From positions 1 to 24,706 of IMG/VR virus record IMGVR_UViG_3300022202_000006: DNA of 24,706 bases; one strand, written 5' to 3'. Position 1 is the stretch's first letter. Each line of letters starts with the position of its first letter. The stretch is from a virus. Shown piece by piece: positions 7,601-15,614 of the stretch. A program made the position numbers and the translations under genes. Under the pieces are notes generated by a model. The model saw only the letters and a program-made list of their open reading frames with translations. It was not told where the DNA came from and searched no databases.

Positions 7601-10458
7601 GCAGCGGTATCTTCCTGCTGGGACCAAGCTTTTGTTCCCTGGCTAAAAAGTCTCGCTAAATCCGTTGTAGTGAATTTAGTTACAGGAATACCTAAACGTC
7701 GAAGAGCTAACTTTATCGCAGAGATAACTCTTTTAAATATAGAATGTTTTTGGTTTTTATCGTCCTGCATCCAATAGGCCAGAGCTTCTTCTAGCACCCT
7801 GGCTGGTGGGTTTACCTTGGCTGCTCTGGTAAAAGCATCTCTGACAGTCTGATCACTTCCGGCCAACAATCCGAAATCTTCAAATATTTTATCTTTTACA
7901 TCTACGAAAACTTTGTCTTCTCGCAAAAGAGCATGTGCTATTTCATGTCGGAGAAATGTTTCTACATTGGCTTCTGTAAGATTATCTTCGACCAGCATCA
8001 ATTTTTTTAATTTTGGTATGTACGTCCCAACTACCCTATCTGCCCCTTTCTTTGGTGCTTTGACTATATCATATAAATCAGTGGTGGATTGTACCAAACC
8101 TATTTTACCTCTACGGATTAGGTTATCATACCCCTTTCCTAGATAACCTCTAGCCAGTGTGTCTATCCTATCTCTTGATATTTTTGATCTATCTACTCCG
8201 GGTTCTGGTGTGGTTGCTGCAAAGAGAGTAGTGATATCTTCCTCATCAGCAACAGTGCCCTTGGGAGGTATAACATCTACCGGTTTAGTTGGTATTACTT
8301 CTCCAGCTGCAGGGGCAACTCTCTCAGGAACTACAGCTGCAGGGGCAACTCCCTCAGGAACTACAGCTGCAGGGGCAACTCTCTCAGGAACTACAGCTGC
8401 AGGGGCTTCAGCAATCGACTCTTTTTCGATAACATCTCTTGCTATGTTCTTAATTGTATTTGGATTTACTTGTACAGAAGCTCGTGCAATGTTTGTGGGT
8501 TTTATTCCTAATATCTTCTGTGTCTGGTCTAAAACCTTATCCGTTAATCCGGCTGCTTCTATAGCTTTTATAAATCCTGGAAATGATCTATTTATATTCT
8601 TGTCGAAATAGTTATATACTTTTTCATGCTCGGCAGATATCTCTGGAGCTTTCGTAGCTGTAACTTCTACAGCCTCCTTGGTACCTACTTGATATTTAGC
8701 TTGAGGATTCCTTTTCTGCATTCTTTCAACAGCACCGGTGACAGTCTCTCTAGACCCAGCCCACTCGCCTACCTGCTTCTTCCCATCTTTATCTATCCAC
8801 TCAACTCTATATTGAGTACTGGGTTTGGCTACTGCTTTGGGTGCTACAATGTCTTGCAGCGTTCCTGACGCAGGTGCAGGGGCTACTTCTTCAGCGGCGA
8901 CCGGGGCTACTTCTTCAGCGGCGACCGGGGCTACTTCTTCAGCGGCGACCGTGGCTACTTCTTCAGCGGCGACCGTGGCTACTTCTTTGGGTGTGAGCAC
9001 AGCATTTTTCTTTAACCAGCTAACTGCTGCAGCATCTGATTTACCTTCAATAGCTGTCAGCATATCCTGTTTCGTCATACCTTCAGGAGCTGTGTAGCGA
9101 TATTCTGCTCCTCTGATGCTATAATCTATGGCATCCGGCGCAGTAGGATCTTCAGGAAGTTTTTCAAAAATCTTTTTATATGGGCGCTCTTCTGGTATAT
9201 CAGCTTCTACAGGTTTTTCTTCTGGAATTATATCGTCGATATTGTCTCCAGCGGCTATTGTTTTAGATATGATATCTACCGGCGCAGTAATAGTAGTCGG
9301 ACCTGCTTCTGTCTCTCTGATGACAGTTGCCATACCATCTACTACTTTTACTTTCGAATCTGGGATAATATTCGCGAGTAGTTGTTCTGAAGCACGATCT
9401 ATATCTGTTTCAGCTGGAGCACCTCTACCAGGTAAAACATTAGCGCCGGCACCCATTGCAAATCCAGCCAATGCCCCTTCGACAGCCTGCCTATTTACAC
9501 CTTCCCATAGAGGTTTACCATCTGCATAATTTTGAAACACTGCCTCTTGAGCACTTTGAGGTAATTCTTGAAGAATACTTTCAGATACAGCACCACCTGC
9601 TATCCTCTTAACTGTACCAAGTACACCTTTTCCAAGAGATAATTCTTTCCGTATGGCGGTATTAAATCCTTTCACCATCAAAGTTTCAGCTGTCTCAAGA
9701 CCTAACTTTTGTGCGACTCGTCCGGCACCTGCACCTATGGCTGCGGTAATTATGCCAGAACTTAAAGCAGCAATTGCATTCTTGCGTTGATCTTCTCCTT
9801 GTGATAAGCTCATCGCCTGCCCAGCCTGAACAGCGCCCTCTCCAATACCGGCAGCAATAGGAGATGCCAATTTCTCCCCAACAGCCCTTTCTAAAAATCC
9901 AGCACCTTTAGTTGCAACCCCTCGACCTGCAGCACTCGTAGCTACTCGACCTGCAGTCATAAGTCCTCTACCGACCAGACCTCCGGCTACCATAGAAGGG
10001 ACTGACTCAGCTATCTGACCTGCAATATATTCTGGATGTTTAAGATATTCTGATGCCACATCCAACCCGGTCTTACTAGGATCTTCCCATACCTGCCCAA
10101 CAGCTCGTTGTGATTCCTGATACCCAGGAGAGTATTCCTTAGCTGCTTCTTCTGACCACTTACCAGGACGAAACCCGGTCTTCTCACCTACGAATTCGGC
10201 AGTTTTCGTGAACGGTCGCATGCCCTGAAATAATGCTGTAGGTATATCTGCCAAACCTGCAACCGCGCCAGGTAGTCCAAGTACGCCTCTTTTTAAAGAC
10301 GTAGCAATATCTCCTGCAAAACCTTTATTTTGGTCAGGTCTACGCAAACCTCTACCTATAGGCTCGGCACGTACCGGCTCAGGACTTACAAGATCGCTTA
10401 GCGTACTTGTCTGCTCGGGTTGTTTTTCGTCAGTAATAAGGTCGGAGAAAGCTGGCAT
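4642..10458 (-). CDS. Very large polyvalent virion protein with HExxH zincin motif
   Basis: A 1938-aa protein, last of the minus-strand block; ATG 10458 follows TAAGGAACT. Residues about 45-350 are Gly/Ala-rich with several weakly hydrophobic segments (GLPGAVAGLADIPTALF). Residues about 485-720 are linkers with Ala/Glu/Pro tandem repeats. A zincin-like motif HEIAH lies at 838-842, with EEALAYW at 890-896 as a possible third ligand. Long helical regions follow to about 1500. Residues about 1550-1938 resemble the C-terminal module of phage PLxRFG or large polyvalent proteins (LPMSLSELTSRK, LQFQHYRIMTG, TGRDIRPAMRR). Such giant proteins are found in podovirus particles and are thought to be ejected with DNA. 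Position and size support an internal virion protein. Peptidase activity and its target are inference. Confidence 0.75.
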   Translation of the reverse strand: MPAFSDLITDEKQPEQTSTLSDLVSPEPVRAEPIGRGLRRPDQNKGFAGDIATSLKRGVLGLPGAVAGLADIPTALFQGMRPFTKTAEFVGEKTGFRPGKWSEEAAKEYSPGYQESQRAVGQVWEDPSKTGLDVASEYLKHPEYIAGQIAESVPSMVAGGLVGRGLMTAGRVATSAAGRGVATKGAGFLERAVGEKLASPIAAGIGEGAVQAGQAMSLSQGEDQRKNAIAALSSGIITAAIGAGAGRVAQKLGLETAETLMVKGFNTAIRKELSLGKGVLGTVKRIAGGAVSESILQELPQSAQEAVFQNYADGKPLWEGVNRQAVEGALAGFAMGAGANVLPGRGAPAETDIDRASEQLLANIIPDSKVKVVDGMATVIRETEAGPTTITAPVDIISKTIAAGDNIDDIIPEEKPVEADIPEERPYKKIFEKLPEDPTAPDAIDYSIRGAEYRYTAPEGMTKQDMLTAIEGKSDAAAVSWLKKNAVLTPKEVATVAAEEVATVAAEEVAPVAAEEVAPVAAEEVAPAPASGTLQDIVAPKAVAKPSTQYRVEWIDKDGKKQVGEWAGSRETVTGAVERMQKRNPQAKYQVGTKEAVEVTATKAPEISAEHEKVYNYFDKNINRSFPGFIKAIEAAGLTDKVLDQTQKILGIKPTNIARASVQVNPNTIKNIARDVIEKESIAEAPAAVVPERVAPAAVVPEGVAPAAVVPERVAPAAGEVIPTKPVDVIPPKGTVADEEDITTLFAATTPEPGVDRSKISRDRIDTLARGYLGKGYDNLIRRGKIGLVQSTTDLYDIVKAPKKGADRVVGTYIPKLKKLMLVEDNLTEANVETFLRHEIAHALLREDKVFVDVKDKIFEDFGLLAGSDQTVRDAFTRAAKVNPPARVLEEALAYWMQDDKNQKHSIFKRVISAIKLALRRLGIPVTKFTTTDLARLFSQGTKAWSQQEDTAAQPGEPEALFATVDDTLKAGKDRMVKAAAALSDPKSKLHDLYVQHAPKWLSVTPLNTLVQMFGKTIHQIKDFARYLDEVVAAKTEIVDTSAVKHDIVETAAKASVGVDTFNRAAAIASFNRMTPWEDIYNQDWVPNTGTLGNRLKNAQKSWVATKMQEATGLSYTQAYAQAQKAYKDLKSEKLKDAYIGIVEHIASVRIRERNNLLAYIEATSPEGSDLRKDLMAQFDASFNNLQGAYWPLARVGDFILEYTDKEGFRQVKHFTSVSERNAAKDTALEEGVSPDSIKEDFKDKQPKGAVAIPQMLMGQLSSAVESKYLAKVDQADPEAVESAKQRAQETINDMNQIWLRWQPETSSLKNAIQRKNVKGFSEDMLRSYLDYMQKHASNIAWSEQGRKIDDVIGSLSEDIKTKKSEKGADVTMDRHILNDLRARIQALKTVSVGPVASTLGKLGTAYYMTSPSIALVQMSQLGVLTYPKLAVKYGPAKAAKAMAKGVGESFTRKFTRDAMFSDPEVNLVYENLRSTVTDENRTTPQSEGKAIGDRLYSDEQILQQIKSLSPYQKQLLTLRESMARNLLDISAAHEAYELTRGKDPKSLRNRAFNLAMLPMSLSELTSRKATVLSTMELSEKQGKNFFETMSDVADVVNDTLYSYSKEGKGAALQGGMSRVILQFQHYRIMTGIRLALLFRNAIKGETPEVKKAATKEFVGIMGMTGALAGSLGLPLSQSIFAILNTVLGDEDEPEDYQLMFTNWLQENFGKTAGDVAAKGLPTLLGADVSRRIGLADIYGAQNEPPTGLHGRNLAAWWAASQLGPIFSVGQGWAQGYDEMVNKGNFMKGLEAATPKPIRDTLKAYRIATEGLKTGRGKKILDDAEIGPDEIAMIALGFNADEVSRAQASERSLRGLSTQISERRGKLTRDAARAIIEGEGSESALADIRKFNKKMPRFAVTGRDIRPAMRRIVLGEIGTTGLRERSIASKYEIPVYGR
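4647..4672 (+). repeat. Cassette repeat, copy C, inside the 3' end of the large gene
   Basis: Same repeat as at 3771 (22 of 26 bases). Here, read on the minus strand, it encodes the last residues KYEIPVYGR of the 1938-aa protein. The left edge CGACCATAAA is also found exactly at 1889-1898. Read in the same frame on the minus strand, copy A would give KY-stop-ILVYGQ, as if it were a relic of this gene's end. Confidence 0.75.
8305..8406 (-). repeat. In-frame 30-bp tandem repeat (three copies plus part)
   Basis: Three 30-base units plus a 12-base remnant. On the minus strand they code for the 10-residue unit VVPERVAPAA, with one E-G variant. It forms a Pro/Ala-rich linker just before the HExxH region of the 1938-aa protein. 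Confidence 0.9.
8879..8990 (-). repeat. In-frame 24-bp tandem repeat (four copies plus part)
   Basis: Four 24-base units and a partial fifth encode an eight-residue EEVAPVAA/EEVATVAA unit in the 1938-aa protein. This Glu/Ala-rich linker is probably extended or helical. Confidence 0.9.
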
Positions 10459-10470
10459 TGGTTTAGTTCC

Positions 10471-11622
10471 TTACTTATTAATATCTTTGATATAGGTCAT
10501 TACTTCATCAGCAGTTACATCTGTCCTACCAGCGAAATGCTTTTCTACTATTTTTTGTTTGGCATCAGACATTTTTGCATATTCTGCTCTTAAAGATGCC
10601 ACTGGTGATGTATCAACAGCTGCTCTTCTACCTTCGGTAGGATCAATAGTCTCCTGAGTTTCTGGATTATAGAGCATTTGTTTCTTAGCCATGATTGGCT
10701 CATTCAATGCATTGAATTCACCTGTCGGTACGTCTACATTTACTTTGATCAAGTTGGCCTGCTCAGCAGACCTGGTGGCCGCAGCTGTTTGCGCTGATCT
10801 CAAACCTCTACGTGAACCTCCCTCCAAAGGAGCTTCTTGAGCTTGTGCTTCAAACAAACCAGCTTGTGCAACGTCTTTAGGTACTCCTCCTACAGAGGCC
10901 TTCCATAGCTCATTTCTCTTTGAATAACTACTAAGAAGTGCATTATTGTAATCAGCAATCCCGGCATTGGCTACAGCCATCTCAGGAGCTCCACCTTCAA
11001 AGATGCTCGGATCTACATACGGCTCTCTCAAAGCAGGAGGATTGTCGCTTCCACTGATGACCTCGGTAGTAATTTTCCTCCCAGTAACTGGCTCAACCAT
11101 AGTCACAAATTTTTTACTGGGACTTGCCCATCTGATCCCAGTTTCTGGCTCAGCTGTCACAGCAGCATCTGTAGGCTGTACATCCCTAATTCCCCCAGGT
11201 ACTTCACCAGTAGGTAATACTTCTGGGGCAGTTATAGGTCCTGCCTGTGGTAGCCCTGTCTGTGGTAGCCCTGTCTGTGGTAGTTCTGGTTGTATGCCAG
11301 AGACAGGGGCTGCTCTCAGGCCGGTAGCCATTGACTGATCAGGCATAGTAGGAGTAACAAGATCGGGCTTACTAGCCTCAAATGCCTGAGTAGTCAAAGG
11401 GCGCACATCAAACCCTGGTCCTTGCGGTCTGCCTGTGAAACCTCTAAATGCTTCACCTACACCAAAACCTACGGCCCTACTAGGTAATGTCAGTGCATCC
11501 ATTGTAGCACTACCTGCAGGCCTTATCACATTCTGCCCGAATTCTCTAACCCCTTTACCAAATCTAAAAGGTAAACTTTCTTGCTCCAAATCTTTAATCT
11601 TTGCGCGTTCTTCGAGTGCCAT
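10471..11622 (-). CDS. Virion-associated protein, function unknown
   Basis: A 383-aa protein with a very strong ribosome binding site (GAGGAGGTGACAC before ATG 11622). The N-terminal part (GKGVREFGQNVIRPAGS, then ALTLPSRAVGFGVGEAFRGF) recalls the Gly-rich amphipathic front of the next, 1938-aa protein. The middle is Pro/Gly-rich and contains LPQTG LPQTG LPQAG. The C-terminal 45 residues look like a small helical domain (AEYAKMSDAKQKIVEKHF). I recognise no family. Its position between the helical rod protein and the giant protein suggests a partner of these in the virion or in DNA ejection, which is inference. The downstream gene follows after 12 bases, so they are co-transcribed. Confidence 0.75.
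   Translation of the reverse strand: MALEERAKIKDLEQESLPFRFGKGVREFGQNVIRPAGSATMDALTLPSRAVGFGVGEAFRGFTGRPQGPGFDVRPLTTQAFEASKPDLVTPTMPDQSMATGLRAAPVSGIQPELPQTGLPQTGLPQAGPITAPEVLPTGEVPGGIRDVQPTDAAVTAEPETGIRWASPSKKFVTMVEPVTGRKITTEVISGSDNPPALREPYVDPSIFEGGAPEMAVANAGIADYNNALLSSYSKRNELWKASVGGVPKDVAQAGLFEAQAQEAPLEGGSRRGLRSAQTAAATRSAEQANLIKVNVDVPTGEFNALNEPIMAKKQMLYNPETQETIDPTEGRRAAVDTSPVASLRAEYAKMSDAKQKIVEKHFAGRTDVTADEVMTYIKDINK
11240..11284 (-). repeat. In-frame 15-bp tandem repeat
   Basis: Three 15-base units (CCTGTCTGTGGTAGC and close variants on the plus strand). On the minus strand they encode LPQTG LPQTG LPQAG in the 383-aa protein. Confidence 0.85.
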
Positions 11623-11628
11623 GTGTCA

Positions 11629-11676
11629 CCTCCTCATATACTTGTACCATATCACAAATATTATCTGCTGTCTATT
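11629..11676 (-). promoter_or_regulatory. Possible promoter before the 383-aa gene
   Basis: In this 54-base gap the minus strand reads TAGACA, 17 bases, then TATGGT preceded by TG one base upstream (extended -10). The -10 match is only partial. From TGATAT to the ribosome binding site GAGGAGG the spacing is the same as in the better candidate at 23958-23987. Weak, sequence-only evidence. Confidence 0.25.
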
Positions 11677-13650
11677 TTACGATGGGTTGTAATTGTAGTT
11701 ATAATTCCAGCGATGACCCGTATCGTAGCTATTTCTATCGATTGCATTATATGTTCTACTGCTGGAATATGCATCAGATAAATTACCACTAAAGCCGATC
11801 TGAGCAGACGCCGATACACTTGTAAGAGCACTAGCTACCTTCTGAGCCTGGATATTCGCTGCAGCCTTTAAGGCTTCAACATTTATGTCTTGCAATGCCG
11901 TAGCTGCTCTCAGGTTAACATCCATCTCTTTAATAGCTAACTCAGCTTCAGCAGCTATTTCGCTAATCTGTGCCCTGTATGAATCTACTTTGTTTTTCAG
12001 ATAATCGGTTTCTCTTTTTACTTCAGCCGTATACCCCCCGATTTGGGCAGTATATACTTTAGCATTTACATCTTCTTTCCCAATTTCATACTGAGTATCT
12101 GCTTGGTATAAATTGGTGGCTGAAGCGAGTAAAGCCATCTTATCTTTATTCCCTTCTACCAACGCTTGCATCTCATTAAGATTTATGTCTGCAGCAGTCT
12201 TAGCAGCTTGTACCTCAGAGGAAAACGCGCTGACCTGGTTACCGTATAAATCTACCTTAGCCGCTTCCCCGGCAATAGTGGATTGGTAAAGGTTATACTT
12301 CGCAGTCACACCATTAATCCGTGCAATTACTGCATCCAGTCTGGCTCTGAAAACACTTACTTTTGATTCGTCTACGGCTAACTGAGTCCTGACTCCCTCA
12401 AGTTGTGCAGTATAAAGATCAATCAGTGTCTGAATAGCTCTAACACGTTGGGTATATATTTCTACCTTCTGTGCTTGCAGATCACCGTGAATCTTGGCTC
12501 CTTCCATCTGAGCTCGGTAGATCTCAACTTTAGAAAGTTCGGCGCGGATACGGCTCTCGAAAACTTGTGCTGAAGCTTTGTAACCTTCAAGCTGTGCATT
12601 AAATGCTCCAACCTTTATATTAAAAGCATCGATTACAGATTGAACTCTTGCTTTCGCCACCTCGAAAGCTCTGTTGTTTATTTGGTTGGTAAAATCCATT
12701 AACTGTTTTTCATCTACCAGACCGCTAGTTATTGCAAACTGTGTGTTATTTTGAGCAAGATCTGCTTGTTTATATGCTACATCTCGGTTAAGATCTAACT
12801 TATTTCTGCCCGACTCAGCTAATACCTCTTGTAAGGATCCAGACAGAATACCGTCCGGCATGTCATTGTTCCACGCTGCCCAATTATTTAGTACTTGCTG
12901 GTACGCTTTATTTTCCTCAATATTTAAACGTGAGAGCGCTCTATCCCATATATCTTGCTCAACAGATGGGTCAAGGCCGGTACCTCCGTTTACTACATCA
13001 TTATACAATTTAGTTTTAATTGCATCAGCTAGATCTGACTGATAAGTCACATCATTATATACAAACATTGGCTCCGGGGGAGTCAAATCGGCGACCGGCA
13101 AAGTACCGGTGAAAGAAAGTGTCTCTATCTCTGGTACGGCCGGAAGTACAATATCCTCAAGTACAGGTTCAGTTGGCAATGTTATATCTGGAGAAGTCGG
13201 AAGTACCTTATCTGTTATCGTAGGAACGTCGTCAGGAATATCTGGGATAGCATCATCTGGAGCATCTCCTATGTTTACTGCTGGAGGTTGTGCTTCAAGC
13301 GTTGGGATAGTAGTAGGATCTAAAACAATATCAGCGAGATCGAGTAACCCTCTAAGTGCAGATATATCTGGAAATTCTACCGGCTGCATATCGCTTTCGT
13401 ATGGAGCTATAGGATCGGGTATAGGAGCATCTCCAATATTAGGAGGAGATACATCCCCAAACCCAAGATCTAAATTTTCCAACGGGACAGAAAAATCCCA
13501 GGATGCTAACTCATCTAAAGCTGCTGTTGATTCGCTATCGTACTCATTTACCAAATCAGTTGACATGCCGAAACGTGCTTCTACTAACTGACCAGCAAGA
13601 GCTGGATCTGGTAATTGTCTTTCCGGACTAAACGGATCAGTGAGTCCCAT
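11677..13650 (-). CDS. Long helical rod-like virion structural protein
   Basis: A 657-aa protein; ATG 13650 follows AAAGGAGATATAGT. Residues 50-200 are acidic and Pro-rich with several LP-containing segments (DITLPTEPVLEDIVLPAVPE). Residues 222-245 hold GGTGLDPSVEQDIWDRALSR, a stretch I associate with phage virion proteins that have this same long helical layout. Residues about 240-615 are almost wholly helical. A recurring pattern of about 18-20 residues, Y.AQ(L/M)EG, suggests a coiled-coil rod. The C-terminus is short and Tyr/Asn-rich (HRWNYNYNYNPS). Its placement after the tail or adaptor proteins and before the giant protein fits a tail shaft, needle or ejection component. Exact role unknown. 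Confidence 0.75.
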   Translation of the reverse strand: MGLTDPFSPERQLPDPALAGQLVEARFGMSTDLVNEYDSESTAALDELASWDFSVPLENLDLGFGDVSPPNIGDAPIPDPIAPYESDMQPVEFPDISALRGLLDLADIVLDPTTIPTLEAQPPAVNIGDAPDDAIPDIPDDVPTITDKVLPTSPDITLPTEPVLEDIVLPAVPEIETLSFTGTLPVADLTPPEPMFVYNDVTYQSDLADAIKTKLYNDVVNGGTGLDPSVEQDIWDRALSRLNIEENKAYQQVLNNWAAWNNDMPDGILSGSLQEVLAESGRNKLDLNRDVAYKQADLAQNNTQFAITSGLVDEKQLMDFTNQINNRAFEVAKARVQSVIDAFNIKVGAFNAQLEGYKASAQVFESRIRAELSKVEIYRAQMEGAKIHGDLQAQKVEIYTQRVRAIQTLIDLYTAQLEGVRTQLAVDESKVSVFRARLDAVIARINGVTAKYNLYQSTIAGEAAKVDLYGNQVSAFSSEVQAAKTAADINLNEMQALVEGNKDKMALLASATNLYQADTQYEIGKEDVNAKVYTAQIGGYTAEVKRETDYLKNKVDSYRAQISEIAAEAELAIKEMDVNLRAATALQDINVEALKAAANIQAQKVASALTSVSASAQIGFSGNLSDAYSSSRTYNAIDRNSYDTGHRWNYNYNYNPS

Positions 13651-13662
13651 ACTATATCTCCT

Positions 13663-15129
13663 TTAGAAGTCTGTAACTTCCCTCTCTGTTTTGTATTTAA
13701 TAAGTCCCAAGAATATTCTCCCTCCAAATGTTATTGTATCATCTATTCCTGGTACATTGGGAATAATATGGTAACTACTTCCAGCTTCTGGAATAAACAT
13801 CGTCGTTGCCAACACATTATCTGAGTTTGGTCCTACGTAGTAATAATCCCATCTTGTATACTGACCATCTTCCCATACACGTGCTGCCATAATCCCTGTA
13901 ACAGATGCAATACTATCAGTATTGTAGTACCTCATATCCCTTTGATAAAATCTTGGGGAAGTGCTTCCTGTTTTATTCCTTAGAGAAAATACTAAATTAT
14001 CTATCTTATAATAATCACAATACGTTGTTGTCTCTACTGCAGGATCTACCACGTAAGGAGGAAAAGATTCGGCACATGGGAGAAATTCCCTTTTTCCATG
14101 CTCTGCCCATGAGGTCTCTGTGGTTCTATAGCATGCCGAAAAATTAGCTATATTGCTGCGTTCTGCTCGAATTGAGTATTGGGCAGACCATGGAGAAGAT
14201 GATGTGCCGGAAATAGATTTTGTTTGCTCATCTCCATCACTTAACGGAGAAGTAGTAGGATCTTTAAAAAAATCATCTTCAGGGAGCATCACAAACGGAT
14301 GGTCAGCACTCGCCTCAATAACATCAGCTTCTGTTATAGGATCTCCTCCTGACCATATTGAAAATCTTACATATGTCCTATCTCTCTCAGTATCTATATA
14401 TCTATAGTATTCAGGTATATTTAACCTTCCATCAAAAACTGACAAATAAGAATCTGTATTATCTTGGATCGTACCTGTGTAGGAATCTTTGAATCCTCCA
14501 CCATCATCTCCGCACATCCATATATCATAGCCTATATAGCTGTAATCTCTATCGTATGAAATAGAATCCACCCACATATATTCCTCTGGGCGGTCGCCAT
14601 CGTAATCAGGAACTTCGCCTGTTTGTGCAATATAATATAGTTCTGGAAGATTGACACTATTATTAATAGGAGCTTCTCCTACTGATATTAAATCATTATC
14701 TATCTCTCTTTCTATATTGTCATTAAATACGTCAGAGGATAGCTCAAAATTATTCGGAAAATGGTAATAAGGTCCTTCGAATGTTCCAGATAAACAAGCA
14801 ACCCAATGTGTACCATCAATGCTTCTAATTATAGGTACAATTTGCGCAACATCTTCAATAACTTTTTCTGGTTGTTTCTTTTTCTTTAGTACTATACCTT
14901 CCGGAACATCAACTATAACAGTCTCTGTTCCATGAACAGTCTGCATATTAATGGTACCTATAAATTGCCCAGACTCGTCGAAAAATTTTACTTTGTTTAC
15001 ATTGATATGTAAATTTTGAAATTCGTTGTTGTGTCTAAAATCTTCGAGCAATCTATCTACGTGTGTGAGTGCTAATTTACTGGCACTGGTTTTGTCACCT
15101 TTTAACTCTACACTCGTTGTCCTTGCCAT
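13663..15129 (-). CDS. Virion structural protein, function unknown
   Basis: About 488 aa. The ATG at 15129 forms TGATG with the stop of the previous gene and is preferred; the frame could also begin at GTG 15135. The N-terminal 85 residues look like a small alpha/beta domain (FRHNNEFQNLHINVNKVKFF, then INMQTVHG). Residues 85-490 are rich in Tyr, Asp and Ser, with many aromatic strand-like segments (YYHFPNNFEL, YVRFSIWSGGD), so the protein is probably beta-rich. Cysteines are few and there is no signal peptide. No family is recognised. A tail or host-contact role is possible from position. Confidence 0.7.
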   Translation of the reverse strand: MARTTSVELKGDKTSASKLALTHVDRLLEDFRHNNEFQNLHINVNKVKFFDESGQFIGTINMQTVHGTETVIVDVPEGIVLKKKKQPEKVIEDVAQIVPIIRSIDGTHWVACLSGTFEGPYYHFPNNFELSSDVFNDNIEREIDNDLISVGEAPINNSVNLPELYYIAQTGEVPDYDGDRPEEYMWVDSISYDRDYSYIGYDIWMCGDDGGGFKDSYTGTIQDNTDSYLSVFDGRLNIPEYYRYIDTERDRTYVRFSIWSGGDPITEADVIEASADHPFVMLPEDDFFKDPTTSPLSDGDEQTKSISGTSSSPWSAQYSIRAERSNIANFSACYRTTETSWAEHGKREFLPCAESFPPYVVDPAVETTTYCDYYKIDNLVFSLRNKTGSTSPRFYQRDMRYYNTDSIASVTGIMAARVWEDGQYTRWDYYYVGPNSDNVLATTMFIPEAGSSYHIIPNVPGIDDTITFGGRIFLGLIKYKTEREVTDF

Positions 15130-15614
15130 CACCACGCTCGTCTTTTATATTTTACTACAGCAAGTGCGAGATAGTCGAGAGAGAAGTCAGACCCGTCCAC
15201 ATTAGCTACACGTACCTTCCAGTACCTGGCCTTGCCGTACCTGTATTTTTTCAATGTCTGCATGCCGTCTTGTTGTACCTGTCCAGGCCGCACAGTATCT
15301 AAAATGAAAGATCTGGCTCTGTCATCATTTTCATCTCCGTACAAAGTAATTTCCATTTCTCCATCTGACTCGTATCCTATATCAAAAGCCTCAATACTCT
15401 TTTGCTGACGATTTCCAAAATCATGCAAAGGTGTATCTATCCAAGCTGATATATCAGTACCATCGTCAGTATCCCCACCTTCCTCAAATACACCAGTCGG
15501 TCCGAAGAATAGTAGTTTTCCGTTGAACGTAGCTACTGATTCAAACGGTATATACAAATACTGACTGGGCGCGTTGTTCATCACATTAAGCGCCATTGTG
15601 AGACTATCGCTCAT
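15129..15614 (-). CDS. Phage tail/virion protein, beta-rich
   Basis: A 161-aa protein, MSDSLTMALNVMNNAPSQYL at its start. It overlaps both neighbours: ATGA with the upstream LP-repeat gene, and TGATG with the next. The segments VATFNGKLLFFGPTGVFEEG, DISAWIDTPLHDFGNRQQKS and YWKVRVANVDGSDFSLDYL match a pattern I recall from unnamed phage structural proteins encoded near tail-hub genes: an initial propeller-like blade, then W.DTP..D.G...QK, then a C-terminal jelly-roll-like part. It may form a functional unit with its neighbours through translational coupling. The specific role is unknown. Confidence 0.7.
   Translation of the reverse strand: MSDSLTMALNVMNNAPSQYLYIPFESVATFNGKLLFFGPTGVFEEGGDTDDGTDISAWIDTPLHDFGNRQQKSIEAFDIGYESDGEMEITLYGDENDDRARSFILDTVRPGQVQQDGMQTLKKYRYGKARYWKVRVANVDGSDFSLDYLALAVVKYKRRAW

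Noticed and set aside
8159-8611. 150-aa plus-strand frame with GTTAAGAT repeats
   Set aside because: It lies wholly inside the 1938-aa gene, has no ribosome binding site and only mirrors the 30-base array.
11240-11284. LPxTG sortase sorting signal (LPQTG)
   Set aside because: It is internal, tandemly repeated and not followed by a hydrophobic segment and basic tail. It is a Pro/Gly linker.
13109-13591. 160-aa Ser/Gly-rich plus-strand frame
   Set aside because: It is antisense to the acidic Pro-rich part of the 657-aa protein; the composition is explained by the reverse complement of Asp/Pro/Leu codons.
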